From Ruegeria sp. YS9 (GTDB lineage: Bacteria > Pseudomonadota > Alphaproteobacteria > Rhodobacterales > Rhodobacteraceae), in contig NZ_CP102409.1 of assembly GCF_024628725.1 (NCBI RefSeq), positions 591,001 to 655,000 of the forward strand: a stretch of 64,000 bases of DNA, in the 5' to 3' direction. The position numbers and the translations under genes were made by a program. The notes below the pieces were generated by a model. The model was not told the origin of the DNA. It made no database searches and worked only from the letters and a program-made list of their open reading frames with translations. Shown here piece after piece: positions 1-8,369 of the stretch. The stretch's first letter is position 1. Each line of letters begins with the position of its first letter.

Positions 1-140
1 GTGCCTTTTCCGTGAAAAAACGCGACGCACGTGTTGGGCGCAACCCGCGCACGGGTGAAACGGTGCAGGTCGAAGAAAAATGTGTACCGTTTTTCAAAAC
101 TGGGAAGTTGCTCAGGGATCGATTGAACGGTAAAGCCTGA
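1..140 (+). CDS. ihfB: Integration host factor subunit beta, C-terminal part (5' truncated by window)
   Basis: Only the last 45 codons are present, read from base 3 to the TGA at 138-140. The visible residues contain the basic arm of the HU/IHF fold (VGRNPRTGE, then [14 protein letters not shown]), which bends DNA through a proline at the tip of the beta arm. IHF is a heterodimer that sharply bends DNA in recombination, replication and transcription. The next gene, lapA, begins four bases after the stop, an arrangement usual in alphaproteobacteria. The identification rests on the C-terminal motif alone, but that motif is distinctive; the beta rather than alpha assignment rests on the lapA/trpF neighbourhood. 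Confidence 0.88.
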   Translation, partial: AFSVKKRDARVGRNPRTGETVQVEEKCVPFFKTGKLLRDRLNGKA

Positions 141-144
141 CACC

Positions 145-498
145 ATGATGCGTTACCTTCGATATGCTTTTCTGGCGGCCCTCGGGATCGTTCTGATTTC
201 CGTGTCTCTTGCCAATGTTCAGTCTGTTGAACTGAAACTGATGCCGGATGCTCTGGCCGAGCTTCTGGGTTTTAACCTCAGCGCGTCACTGCCGCTGTTT
301 CTGGTGGTTTTGGGCGGTGTGGCAGCAGGATTGGTTATTGGCTTCCTGTGGGAATGGCTGCGGGAACACAAGCACCGCCGCGACGCGACCGTGAAGAAGA
401 CCGAAGTGCGCAAGCTTGAGCGCGAAGTCAAGAAACTCAAGAAAAAGCAAAACGAAGGCAAGGACGACGTTCTTGCCCTTCTGGATGAGGCGAGCTGA
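145..498 (+). CDS. lapA: LapA-domain (DUF1049) inner-membrane protein
   Basis: A 117-residue protein with two hydrophobic segments (about residues 5-25 and 48-72) followed by a charged, Lys/Glu-rich predicted coiled coil (about 75-105). This is the layout of LapA/YciS, the small inner-membrane partner of the LapB/YciM lipopolysaccharide assembly regulator. Two in-frame ATG codons at 145 and 148 are both possible starts. It follows ihfB by four bases and precedes trpF by eleven, so it is probably cotranscribed with both. No lapB gene is in the window, so a role in LPS control here is inferred from the family only. Confidence 0.8.
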   Translation: MMRYLRYAFLAALGIVLISVSLANVQSVELKLMPDALAELLGFNLSASLPLFLVVLGGVAAGLVIGFLWEWLREHKHRRDATVKKTEVRKLEREVKKLKKKQNEGKDDVLALLDEAS

Positions 499-509
499 GC
501 CTGATCGCT

Positions 510-1151
510 ATGCCTGATGTTCGGTTCAAAATCTGCGGCCTGACCGCACCTGATCACGTGCGCGCAGCGGCGGAAGCCGGGGCAGGCTATGTCGGGTTTG
601 TTTTCTTCCCGAAATCGCCGCGCAATCTGGATGTTTCGCGTGCCGTAGAACTGGCGCATCTGGTCCCAGTTGGCGTTGCCAAGGTGGCTTTGGTCGTGAA
701 TGCCACTGACGAAGAATTGGACGGGATCGTTTCGACTGTACCGCTTGATATGCTTCAACTGCATGGCAGGGAATCGCCCGAACGGGTTTCCGAAATTCGC
801 GAGCGATTTGGTTTGCCGGTGATGAAAGCCATCGGTGTGGCCGAGGCCGAGGATCTGGCGGCCATCGATCTTTACTCGGAAGTGGCCGATCAACTGCTGA
901 TCGATGCAAAACCGCCCAGAGAATCCGAATTGCCGGGCGGCAATGGGTTGGCCTTTGATTGGCGGCTGCTGGCCGGACGGAAATACTGGCGGCGCCCTTG
1001 GATGCTGGCCGGTGGCCTGACACCCCTGAATGTTGCCGAAGCTGTCCGGATGACAGGTGCCCGTCAGGTGGATGTGTCATCCGGTGTTGAAAGTGCGCCG
1101 GGTGTGAAAGATGCGGACTTGATCCGCAACTTTGCAACCGCTCTTGGGTGA
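510..1151 (+). CDS. trpF: Phosphoribosylanthranilate isomerase
   Basis: 213 residues, the usual size of a single-domain TrpF TIM barrel. It catalyses the Amadori rearrangement of phosphoribosylanthranilate in tryptophan synthesis. The N-terminal KICGLT motif carries the catalytic cysteine, and the C-terminal VDVSSGVE motif carries the catalytic aspartate and phosphate-binding region. ATG at 510 follows lapA closely with only a weak ribosome binding site, suggesting expression from the ihfB-lapA transcript. The next biosynthetic gene is trpB, 235 bases downstream. Confidence 0.95.
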   Translation: MPDVRFKICGLTAPDHVRAAAEAGAGYVGFVFFPKSPRNLDVSRAVELAHLVPVGVAKVALVVNATDEELDGIVSTVPLDMLQLHGRESPERVSEIRERFGLPVMKAIGVAEAEDLAAIDLYSEVADQLLIDAKPPRESELPGGNGLAFDWRLLAGRKYWRRPWMLAGGLTPLNVAEAVRMTGARQVDVSSGVESAPGVKDADLIRNFATALG

Positions 1152-1198
1152 TCTGATACACAACTTGCTGCGTATCTCTCGAAACGGAGGGATGGCGT

Positions 1199-1318
1199 AT
1201 GCTGGCAACAGACCGCTTGGCCGATATGAACAGTTTTCACTACTTCTCATGGATCGGTATCGCCAGCTCTGAGCAGGCGATACAGGTCTGGCGTCAATGC
1301 ACGCAGGCGGCAGAATGA
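1199..1318 (+). CDS. Putative 39-residue small protein between trpF and trpB
   Basis: ATG at 1199 is preceded by a strong Shine-Dalgarno GGAGGG at 1186-1191 with seven-base spacing, and the frame stays open to TGA at 1316. The peptide has no recognised family. It contains two tryptophan codons (positions 18 and 31) and one cysteine. A short hairpin follows at 1324-1338, ahead of the trpB ribosome binding site. It could be a genuine small protein, a leader peptide linked to trpB control, or chance. The good ribosome binding site is the main argument; there is no homology evidence. Confidence 0.4.
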   Translation: MLATDRLADMNSFHYFSWIGIASSEQAIQVWRQCTQAAE

Positions 1319-1323
1319 TGCGT

Positions 1324-1338
1324 TTTGCCCATGGCAAA
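1324..1338 (+). promoter_or_regulatory. Short hairpin upstream of trpB
   Basis: TTTGCC and GGCAAA form a 6-bp stem with a CAT loop, 48 bases before the trpB start and just after the small ORF. There is no U-tract, so it is not a classic terminator; a role in trpB translation or mRNA stability is possible. Confidence 0.3.
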
Positions 1339-1386
1339 TCCCGCAGCCACCACCTATGAACAACAGATACGACGAGGGAGACACCC

Positions 1387-2634
1387 ATGGCCAACGATCT
1401 TTTCAATTCCTTCATGTCCGGCCCTGACGAACAGGGACGTTTCGGCATCTTCGGCGGGCGTTTTGTCAGTGAAACACTGATGCCGCTGATCCTGTCGCTG
1501 GAAGAGGAATACAACAAGGCCAAGGATGATCCGACCTTCTGGGCAGAGATGGATGACTTGTGGGCAAACTATGTGGGGCGTCCGTCGCCCCTGTATCATG
1601 CCGAGCGCCTGACCGAGCATCTGGGCGGCGCCAAGATCTATCTGAAACGTGACGAGTTGAACCACACCGGCGCACACAAGATCAACAACGTGCTGGGCCA
1701 GATCATTCTGGCGCGGCGCATGGGCAAGACCCGGATCATTGCTGAAACCGGGGCAGGGCAACACGGTGTGGCGACCGCTACCGTGTGTGCCAAGTTTGGC
1801 TTGAAATGCATCGTCTACATGGGCGCACATGACGTACAGCGTCAGGCCCCGAACGTATTCCGCATGCGTCTTCTGGGGGCCGAGGTGATCCCTGTGACCT
1901 CGGGTCGTGGCACGCTCAAGGACGCGATGAACGATGCATTGCGCGATTGGGTGACAAATGTGCGTGACACGTTCTACTGCATCGGCACCGTGGCTGGCCC
2001 GCACCCCTATCCGGCAATGGTCCGCGATTTCCAGTCAATCATCGGCAAGGAAGCGAAAGAGCAGATGATGAAGGCCGAAGGCCGGTTGCCCGATACGATC
2101 ATTGCGGCCATCGGCGGCGGTTCGAACGCGATGGGCCTGTTCTACCCGTTCCTCGACGACAAGGACGTCAATATCATAGGCGTCGAGGCGGGCGGAAAAG
2201 GTGTGAACGAGAAAATGGAACACTGCGCTTCCCTGACCGGCGGTCGGCCGGGCGTGCTGCATGGCAATCGGACCTATCTGTTGCAGGATGACGATGGCCA
2301 GATTCTCGAAGGTTATTCGATCTCGGCCGGGCTGGACTATCCGGGCATCGGGCCCGAGCATTCCTGGCTGCACGAAATTGGCCGTGCGAATTACGTCTCG
2401 ATCACCGACAAGGAAGCGCTTGAGGCGTTCCAGCTGTGCTGCGCAACCGAGGGGATCATCCCGGCGCTCGAGCCAAGCCACGCATTGGCCCATGTGATGA
2501 AGATCGCACCGGAATTGCCCAAAGATCATTTGATCTGCATGAACATGTGTGGTCGCGGAGACAAGGACGTTCAGACCGTGGCCAAGTATCTGAACTTCGA
2601 CATGTCCGATACCGAAGGCCGTTCGGCAGATTGA
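1387..2634 (+). CDS. trpB: Tryptophan synthase beta chain
   Basis: 415 residues, full length for TrpB1. It condenses indole with L-serine to tryptophan using pyridoxal phosphate. The PLP lysine is K98 in [10 protein letters not shown], and the phosphate-binding glycine loop is seen in [12 protein letters not shown] at 1387 has a good GGGAG ribosome binding site. Unlike the common trpBA pair, the alpha-chain gene is not next door but about 7 kb away on the other strand (9685-10476). The alternative N-terminal start in the same frame was not needed because MANDLFNSF is typical. Confidence 0.97.
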   Translation: MANDLFNSFMSGPDEQGRFGIFGGRFVSETLMPLILSLEEEYNKAKDDPTFWAEMDDLWANYVGRPSPLYHAERLTEHLGGAKIYLKRDELNHTGAHKINNVLGQIILARRMGKTRIIAETGAGQHGVATATVCAKFGLKCIVYMGAHDVQRQAPNVFRMRLLGAEVIPVTSGRGTLKDAMNDALRDWVTNVRDTFYCIGTVAGPHPYPAMVRDFQSIIGKEAKEQMMKAEGRLPDTIIAAIGGGSNAMGLFYPFLDDKDVNIIGVEAGGKGVNEKMEHCASLTGGRPGVLHGNRTYLLQDDDGQILEGYSISAGLDYPGIGPEHSWLHEIGRANYVSITDKEALEAFQLCCATEGIIPALEPSHALAHVMKIAPELPKDHLICMNMCGRGDKDVQTVAKYLNFDMSDTEGRSAD

Positions 2635-2639
2635 TTGGA

Positions 2640-2662
2640 AACCGGGGCGGCATGTCCCGGTT
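2640..2662 (+). terminator. Hairpin after trpB
   Basis: AACCGGG (2640-2646) and CCCGGTT (2656-2662) form a 7-bp stem with a 9-base loop directly after the trpB stop. No T-run follows immediately; an oligo-T stretch occurs only near 2703-2712. Probably the 3' end of the trpB message, but weak as an intrinsic terminator. Confidence 0.4.
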
Positions 2663-2998
2663 GCTCTGACTTGGGATCGATGGCTCAAGCAGCCTTGAAA
2701 ACATTTTTTTTTGGCGAAACGTCCTGAATGTCCAAAGCAGGACGTGCAGGGTAGTCAAACATGTGACATGTCCGCCGAAAGCAGGTTGCCCTGCAACAAA
2801 GATCGCCGCCAAGATGCATGTGAAGACACGTCAGAAGCCGGAGGAATCGCCGCCTGCCGTGAAACCTGGATCATTCATTGTGCGCGCATTTTGTTTCCCG
2901 ACGGCTGCCAGTTGCTATCTCTATCTGAGATTGTTGCGAATACCCCGGCAGAAGCCGAGAATTTGTCACCGGCACATTTTGAGCTTGTGACTTGAACA

Positions 2999-3016
2999 GT
3001 CACGGCTTGCCGTGAC
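2999..3016. repeat. Perfect 8-bp inverted repeat with 2-base loop
   Basis: GTCACGGC TT GCCGTGAC. With only two central bases, this suits a dimeric regulator's operator or a cruciform better than an RNA hairpin. It lies about 290 bases upstream of the autotransporter start. Confidence 0.5.
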
Positions 3017-3308
3017 CTTTCGCCGTGAAGACACCCTGAAAACACCGGGGTCCGAAGTGTTTTACGGCATTTTTCACCTTTGCCTTGCGGTTTGTGCGCG
3101 GCCATGTGGCCCGCACGCCAAAGTTGAGTCGTTTCCAATTCTATACAGCGTCTCAGAATTGAATTAACTATTGGGTAACTGGCGGTGTTGCGGCCGGTTC
3201 AGGGGCGTCTCTGCAATGGATGGGACAAGGGATGACGCGGTTCGGGGCACAGTAAAACTGCCCGGATACCCTGGTGTTTAGCACCCTCGCGGTGTTGTAG
3301 GAGGTAAA

Positions 3309-4961
3309 ATGGTTAGGTCCGTTATTTCGAGGCTGTTGTGCCTCTGTTTTCTGATTTCAGCACTCATGATCGGAAGTGCGAAACAGGGCGCGGCCCTTGG
3401 GGGCGGCTTCATCATAACCTCGATTCCGACACCGAACGGCGGAAGTATCTTTTTCAACAATATCCCGCCTTCAGGCACTGCCTTTGTGTCCCTGGGGGGA
3501 TCGGGGCAGGTTCCCGGCGGCAGTTTCTATTTCAACAACAGCATTCTGAACCTGACTGCAATCACGCCTGCCGGCCTTGCTTCTCTGGGCTATATCGGCG
3601 CGACCATTCTCAGCCAGGATGGCGCGGATTCCACCTATGCGGCTGACGGGTATCTGGGGATTACGTTCACCGCACGCGAATCCGTCGGCGGGCCGCTTTA
3701 TCGCTATGAGATCGCGTTGTCTGGTGTAACAAACACCCAAATCGTCAACACGCGCGTTCTGGTGGATACCACGCAGCCGACCGCAGCGATCGGAGCCTTG
3801 ACGCCGACCGGCAGCGGAACGTTTCAAGCAACCATTACGCTGAGCGAACCAAGCACCGATTTCACCGTGGGCGACCTGTCCGTCACCAATGCAACGGCCA
3901 CTCTGACCGGGTCCGGCACCAGCTATGTCGCCACTTTGACGCCCCAGAGCAACGGCACCATCGAGCTTTTCATTCCCGCAGGGGTGTTCTCGGACGCGGC
4001 TGGAAATCTGAACCTGGAATCAAACAGGGTCAGCACGCTTCAGGCCGTGACAAATGCTCAACGTCAGATTCAGGCGTTTCAGAACGCCCGGGCCAACAGC
4101 CTTGTGACGAACCAGCCGAAACTGACCCAGTTTCTGCAACGGTCCGGGTCGGGTGTTCTGGACACGTCTGTCACGCAGGGCTCAGGGTATCTGAATTTCG
4201 CCAGTGATCCGTCGCGTCCCGTCTGGTTCAGTGTGACCGGCAACTGGAGCTCGCAGGATGATTTTGATAGCTCCTATGCACTGGCTGTTGTCGGGGCGCA
4301 TCGTCAGGTCAGTTCGAACCTGTTGATCGGAGCCATGCTTCAGTTCGACTATGCCGAAACGGAAAACGGCCCGGCCAGCGTGGATGGTACGGGCTGGCTG
4401 GTTGGTCCCTATGTGGTGGCAAAAATGCCCAATCATGCGGTGTTTTTCGAGGGGCGTGTTCTTTATGGACAAGCCGACAACAACATCTCACCGTTTGGCA
4501 CCTACGAGGACAGTTTCGACAGTGATCGCTGGCTGGTCCAGTCGCGCGTGACCGGTGAGATAAAGCGTGGTGCCCTGACATTGATGCCATTGCTGGACGT
4601 AAGCTATGCCAGTGACGATCAGAAAGCTTATACCGATAGTCTGGGCAATCTGATCCCACAGCAGGATTTCAGTTTGACGACGGCACGGCTGGGTATGGAT
4701 TTCAGCCACCCGCTGCAAGTGTCACGCGGAGAGATGATGCTGACGGGCGGGCTTTCAGGGATTTGGAGCACGACTTCCGGTACCGGCACCGCCCCGGGCG
4801 TGACACCGATTGGCGACACCGCCCGTGCCCGCGCGGATCTGGGCTTGGATTACCGGCTGGAAAACAACAGCTTGCTTGCTGCAAACGTGTTCTACGATGG
4901 CATCGGTGAAAGCGGTTTCGAAAACTACAGCATCAGCCTGATCTGGCAAATGGCATTCTGA
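3309..4961 (+). CDS. Autotransporter with a bacterial Ig-like domain
   Basis: 550 residues. An N-terminal signal peptide (about 1-29) is followed by a Gly/Asn/Ser-rich segment (30-150), then an Ig-like domain of the Big type (about 151-240: VDTTQPTAAI ... VFSDAAGN). Next come a helical linker (about 245-290) and a beta-barrel autotransporter domain (about 300-550) ending in an aromatic residue, ...IWQMAF, as needed for BAM recognition. The predicted product sits in the outer membrane with a short passenger exposed. It has a very strong ribosome binding site (GGAGGT, 3299-3304). The passenger lacks the long beta-helix typical of the family. The function of the passenger (adhesion?) is not readable from sequence. 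Confidence 0.82.
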   Translation: MVRSVISRLLCLCFLISALMIGSAKQGAALGGGFIITSIPTPNGGSIFFNNIPPSGTAFVSLGGSGQVPGGSFYFNNSILNLTAITPAGLASLGYIGATILSQDGADSTYAADGYLGITFTARESVGGPLYRYEIALSGVTNTQIVNTRVLVDTTQPTAAIGALTPTGSGTFQATITLSEPSTDFTVGDLSVTNATATLTGSGTSYVATLTPQSNGTIELFIPAGVFSDAAGNLNLESNRVSTLQAVTNAQRQIQAFQNARANSLVTNQPKLTQFLQRSGSGVLDTSVTQGSGYLNFASDPSRPVWFSVTGNWSSQDDFDSSYALAVVGAHRQVSSNLLIGAMLQFDYAETENGPASVDGTGWLVGPYVVAKMPNHAVFFEGRVLYGQADNNISPFGTYEDSFDSDRWLVQSRVTGEIKRGALTLMPLLDVSYASDDQKAYTDSLGNLIPQQDFSLTTARLGMDFSHPLQVSRGEMMLTGGLSGIWSTTSGTGTAPGVTPIGDTARARADLGLDYRLENNSLLAANVFYDGIGESGFENYSISLIWQMAF

Positions 4962-4966
4962 CCTTG

Positions 4967-4999
4967 GGGCGAAACTGGATCGCGGATCAGGTCTCGCCC
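4967..4999. terminator. Imperfect hairpin between convergent genes
   Basis: GGGCGA...GATC pairs imperfectly with GATC...TCGCCC in the 52-base gap between the autotransporter gene and the convergent DUF2237 gene. It has no clear T-run on either side; probably a shared, weak terminator. Confidence 0.3.
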
Positions 5000-5013
5000 G
5001 GGCGCAATGGCTG

Positions 5014-5388
5014 TCAGGCATTCGCCTTGTTCTGAAGCAAGATCTCAAGCGGCACAATCTCGAGTGCGCGTTGGTGTGTTGCTTCCAGGTGAACCTTTGG
5101 GGCGCATCCTTCGTCATGGGCCTGTAGGAACCGGCCGGCACACAGACACCAGCTGTCACCGGGCTTGAGGCCCGGGAAATCGAATTCGGGCCGAGCGGTG
5201 CTCAGATCATTGCCGACGTATTTCGAGAATGCCAGAAACTCGGCCGTCATCACGGCACAAACGGTATGGCTGCCCTGATCCTCGGGGCAGGTATTGCATG
5301 CACCATCCCGAAAGAACCCGGTCAGAGGGTCGCGTGAGCAGGGCGCCAGAACACCGCCAAGTACATTGATACTGTCTTGCTTTTGCAT
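5014..5388 (-). CDS. DUF2237 family protein
   Basis: 124 residues. It matches the DUF2237 pattern throughout: NVLGG near the start, TGFFRDG, GSHTVCA, TEFLAFS, GNDLSTARPEF, FPGLKPGDSWCLCA, and a C-terminal THQRALEIVPLEIL. The family is widespread and mostly uncharacterised; the spaced cysteines and conserved aspartates suggest a metal or active site, but no activity is known to me. It starts nine bases after the stop of the upstream serine hydrolase gene on the same strand, so the two are probably cotranscribed. Confidence 0.85.
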   Translation of the reverse strand: MQKQDSINVLGGVLAPCSRDPLTGFFRDGACNTCPEDQGSHTVCAVMTAEFLAFSKYVGNDLSTARPEFDFPGLKPGDSWCLCAGRFLQAHDEGCAPKVHLEATHQRALEIVPLEILLQNKANA

Positions 5389-5397
5389 GAAGGCACC

Positions 5398-6561
5398 TTA
5401 CAGGCTTTCTGCGATCTTGCGGAACATTTCGATATTCTGGTCATTTACGCCAGTGTCGCGGAATTTCCGATCAGCGCCAGTAGACACAATCAGAACGCCG
5501 CGAGGTTGATTGAAATAAATGTATTGCCCATACACGCCCCGGGCCAGAAACTCTCCCTCATGCGCGCCTCGTGGAATCCACCACTGATACCCATACCCAA
5601 TCTTCCCCTGAGCGGTCGGGGCGCTGGGTTGAGTTGCCTCGAATATCCAGTCGGCGGGCACCACTTGCCGACCGTTCAATACCCCATCTTGCAGGATCAT
5701 TTGCCCGAACCGCGCAAAGTCACGTGTCGTGAAGTTCAAACCACCCAGAACGAAGGCGACACCAGCGCCGTCGGTGACATAGTATCCGTCGCGCTCAAGG
5801 CCTAGGGGCTGAAGGATTTTTTCCGTCAAAAGATCCGCAACACTGCGACCGGTCGCCCCGCGTATCACCATGCCCAAAACATGAGTGTCTATGGAAACGT
5901 ATTGCCAAGTTTCACCGGGCGGTGCGAAACTGTCCTGCAATGAGGCTGCGAAATCGTCCAGTTCACCGCCCAGGGCAATCACACGGCCCATCCTGTTGAT
6001 GTCAGACTTCGGGTCCAGATAATCCTCGTCGAACATGACGCCGCTGGCCATGTTCAGAACGTTCCGAATTGTCGCCGCGTTATATGCGCTGTCTGCAAGT
6101 TTGGGGGCGTATTTGACGACGGGATCATCCAACGACTCGATTGCGCCCTCTTGCAGGAGAATGCCGAAAAGCGCCGACAGATAGCTTTTTGCCACTGACC
6201 AGGAAATCCGGCGGTCATCGGGACCGGTGCCCAGATAGTATTCCTCGAACCGGATCTTGCCGTTGTGCATGATGAGCAAAGAAGTGACCGAGCGTTCATT
6301 GATCCAAGTGTCGGTGCCTTCAGGAAGATCGAAACCTTCGCCGTAGGGCAGTTCCCATGTTGGGGCGTTTCCGCGTGGCAGATCCACGGTCAGAAATGCT
6401 TCATCCATGTGGGAAAAGTTGTGAACGATCCTGTCCTCGGCAAACAGAGAGTTCACCGCCATCAGGCGCTGTAACTCTTCGCGTTTCCAAAGCCCAACGG
6501 CAGCGGCGGCCAGAGCCAACGCCAGCACAATGCGCAGAACCCACTTCAATATGGACCGCAT
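5398..6561 (-). CDS. Beta-lactamase-family serine hydrolase, membrane anchored
   Basis: 387 residues from the ATG at 6561, chosen because GGGAGG lies just upstream; a longer frame to 6615 exists but lacks this signal. A single N-terminal membrane segment (about 5-24) is followed by a class C beta-lactamase/DD-peptidase-like domain with the nucleophile motif SxxK (S122-VAK125) and a YVS triad candidate further on. Substrates of such proteins range from peptidoglycan peptides to esters; nothing here decides. It lies 83 bases downstream of pth and immediately upstream of the DUF2237 gene on the same strand. Confidence 0.85.
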   Translation of the reverse strand: MRSILKWVLRIVLALALAAAAVGLWKREELQRLMAVNSLFAEDRIVHNFSHMDEAFLTVDLPRGNAPTWELPYGEGFDLPEGTDTWINERSVTSLLIMHNGKIRFEEYYLGTGPDDRRISWSVAKSYLSALFGILLQEGAIESLDDPVVKYAPKLADSAYNAATIRNVLNMASGVMFDEDYLDPKSDINRMGRVIALGGELDDFAASLQDSFAPPGETWQYVSIDTHVLGMVIRGATGRSVADLLTEKILQPLGLERDGYYVTDGAGVAFVLGGLNFTTRDFARFGQMILQDGVLNGRQVVPADWIFEATQPSAPTAQGKIGYGYQWWIPRGAHEGEFLARGVYGQYIYFNQPRGVLIVSTGADRKFRDTGVNDQNIEMFRKIAESL

Positions 6562-6644
6562 CGCATAGCCTCCCTTGCTTGCGGGTATTGGAACGCGGAC
6601 GTCCCGCTTTCGCAACGCCGACGTAACGGAAAGAGGGCGACGCG

Positions 6645-7325
6645 CTATTTGAACCTGTCCAACAGCTTTTGCATGGCGGACCGTTCGTCGGCCGGTGGTT
6701 CAGGAGGTGCCTTAGGCGCGGTTTCGGCTTTCGGGGCAGCCGTCTTGGACGACCGGGGCGGCGCAGTGCGCAGGGCCACCGCGTTCATGAATTTTCCACC
6801 ATCGTCCCGCGCCAGATGGGGCGCTCCGTCCGAAACACCCCGAAGGACGTCATCCAGCCAGTCCGCCTCGGATTTCGCAAAGTCGCTCAGGACATAAGCC
6901 GAGACCATCTCCTTGCGCCCCGGATGTCCGATCCCAAGCCGGACACGATCATAGGCGGCGCCAATATGGTCGTGAATCGAACGCAGACCATTATGCCCCG
7001 CATGTCCACCGCCCGCCTTTACCCGCACTTTGCCCGGGGCGAGGTCCAACTCGTCGTGGAACACGACAACATCAGTGGACTCGAGCTTGTAGAACCGCAT
7101 CGCTTCACCCACGGATTGACCGGACCGGTTCATGAAGGTCTGCGGTTTCAGCAACAGGATTTTTTCAGAGCCCAACCGCCCTTCCGAGATTTCGCCCTGA
7201 AACTTGGATTTCCATGGGCCAAACCCATGGTCTTCCGCAATCCGGTCCACGGCCATAAACCCGATGTTGTGCCGGTTCCGGGCGTATTTCTGCCCAGGGT
7301 TTCCCAATCCGACAAAGAGTTTCAT
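6645..7325 (-). CDS. pth: Peptidyl-tRNA hydrolase
   Basis: Releases tRNA from peptidyl-tRNA that drops off ribosomes. Start chosen at the ATG at 7325 ([11 protein letters not shown]), two codons inside the longest frame, because GGAG sits seven bases upstream. The catalytic histidine is H19 in RNRHNIG, and the FHDELDL and GGHAGHNGL motifs are present. At 226 residues it is longer than the E. coli enzyme because of an Ala/Pro-rich tail (from about residue 190) ending in MQKLLDRFK. It lies downstream of rplY on the same strand, but an intrinsic terminator separates them. Confidence 0.95.
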   Translation of the reverse strand: MKLFVGLGNPGQKYARNRHNIGFMAVDRIAEDHGFGPWKSKFQGEISEGRLGSEKILLLKPQTFMNRSGQSVGEAMRFYKLESTDVVVFHDELDLAPGKVRVKAGGGHAGHNGLRSIHDHIGAAYDRVRLGIGHPGRKEMVSAYVLSDFAKSEADWLDDVLRGVSDGAPHLARDDGGKFMNAVALRTAPPRSSKTAAPKAETAPKAPPEPPADERSAMQKLLDRFK

Positions 7326-7411
7326 GACCATGCTCCGCCTCTGTAGCCTCGAGGCTATGTGATGCCCGGAATCGCCATGGAAATCCAGCCAGCGCCGCGC
7401 GTGTTGACCAT

Positions 7412-7441
7412 AAAAAAACGGGGCTCGTCAGAACCCCGTTT
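7412..7441 (-). terminator. Intrinsic terminator after rplY
   Basis: On the minus strand, AAACGGGG and CCCCGTTT form an 8-bp stem with a 10-base loop, and the T-tract continues from the stem (seven T in all, 7418-7412). It is placed 26 bases beyond the rplY stop and upstream of pth. Confidence 0.85.
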
Positions 7442-7466
7442 CAAAATCCAGACGTTTGATCCGGAT

Positions 7467-8120
7467 TTATTCTTCTTCTTTGCCGACGACTTCGACTTCA
7501 TCGGCTGCAACTTCCGCTTCTTCACCTTCTTCGTCGTCGCTCGTGGACAGACCGGTCGGTGCTGAGACGTTTGCGATTACGAAGTCGCGGTCGATGGTCG
7601 GCTTGGTGCCTTCGGGCAGGTCAACCGACGAAATGGTGACGACGTCGTTGATGTTCATTCCGGCCACATCAACGGTGATCTTCTCAGGAATGTCACCTGC
7701 GGTGCACAACAGCTCGACTTCCGGGCGGACAACGGTCAGCACGCCGCCCTTCTTGATGCCGGGGGCTTCATCTTCGTTGATGAATTCAACCGGAATATAC
7801 AGTGCGATCTTGGTGGTCCGGCGCAGGCGCATCAGGTCCAGGTGGGTCGGCAGGTCTTTGACGACATCGCGCTGAACGTCGCGGCAGATGACGCGAACGT
7901 CTTCATGGCCTTCGACCTTCAGGTTCCACAGGGTCGACTTGAAGCGACCGGCCTTCAGGCGCTTGAACAGTTCGTTGAACGGAATCTGAATCGGCAGCGG
8001 ATCTTTGTCGCCGCCAAACACAACGCCCGGAACCATGCCTTCGCGCCGTGTTTTGCGAGCGGCGCCCTTGCCTGTCCCCGTCCGTTCCAGAGCTACGAGA
8101 TCAGGAATCTCTCCAGCCAT
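7467..8120 (-). CDS. rplY: 50S ribosomal protein L25 (Ctc/TL5 type)
   Basis: 217 residues, the long form with an N-terminal L25 domain (5S rRNA binding, about 1-95), a C-terminal TL5 beta domain (about 100-190) and a very acidic tail (Glu/Asp-rich, 195-217). ATG at 8120 has GGAGA upstream. L25-pth is a conserved pairing in proteobacteria. The terminator behind it suggests that most transcripts end before pth. Confidence 0.95.
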   Translation of the reverse strand: MAGEIPDLVALERTGTGKGAARKTRREGMVPGVVFGGDKDPLPIQIPFNELFKRLKAGRFKSTLWNLKVEGHEDVRVICRDVQRDVVKDLPTHLDLMRLRRTTKIALYIPVEFINEDEAPGIKKGGVLTVVRPEVELLCTAGDIPEKITVDVAGMNINDVVTISSVDLPEGTKPTIDRDFVIANVSAPTGLSTSDDEEGEEAEVAADEVEVVGKEEE

Positions 8121-8292
8121 GATAATTCTCCAATGTTAGGGCGGGTATCCTCCAAGGCTGTATACCCGCGTGAAGCCGCGTCCTTATCTCGATTCATCCG
8201 GTTTGGAAAGGGGTAATTCACAGCTTGCCGTATTGTGGGGCTCAGCCGCGCGTTCCGAAGTGTTCTTCGCCAGATCAGTGAAGGGTCCGCTG

Positions 8293-8365
8293 CTTCATCT
8301 GGCCAGAAATATCCCGGGGGAGGCGCCCGGAACGGGCGGCGGGGGCAGAGCCCCAAAACTCCCGC
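8293..8365 (-). repeat. Rhodobacteraceae-type intergenic repeat, copy A, with two hairpins
   Basis: Read on the minus strand from the dehydrogenase stop: a GGGGC/GCCCC hairpin (8342-8354), a CGCCCG/CGGGCG hairpin (8324-8338), then a core containing CCGGGATATTTC and ending in AGATGAAG (8293). A related core occurs at 55332-55364. I recognise this kind of element from intergenic regions of Rhodobacteraceae genomes. The hairpins may end the dehydrogenase transcript. Confidence 0.6.
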
Positions 8366-8369
8366 GGAA

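Larger units (their letters stand above)
2635..3308. other. 674-base gene-free stretch with several inverted repeats
   Basis: No convincing coding frame is present; the short open frames lack ribosome binding sites and protein-like composition. Visible structures are ACGTCCTG/CAGGACGT at 2719-2745, a doubled ACATGT at 2759-2771, an 8-bp stem with a TT loop (GTCACGGC/GCCGTGAC) at 2999-3016, and AAAACAC/GTGTTTT at 3039-3063. A strong TAGGAGGT ribosome binding site at its end serves the autotransporter gene. The stretch probably holds the trpB 3' end and the promoter and leader of the next gene; a small RNA is possible. Confidence 0.5.

Noticed and set aside
2711..2995. Two overlapping plus-strand frames after trpB
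   Set aside because: Neither has a ribosome binding site; composition (Pro/Lys-rich in one, Cys/Glu-rich in the other) is uninformative and inverted repeats run through the region.
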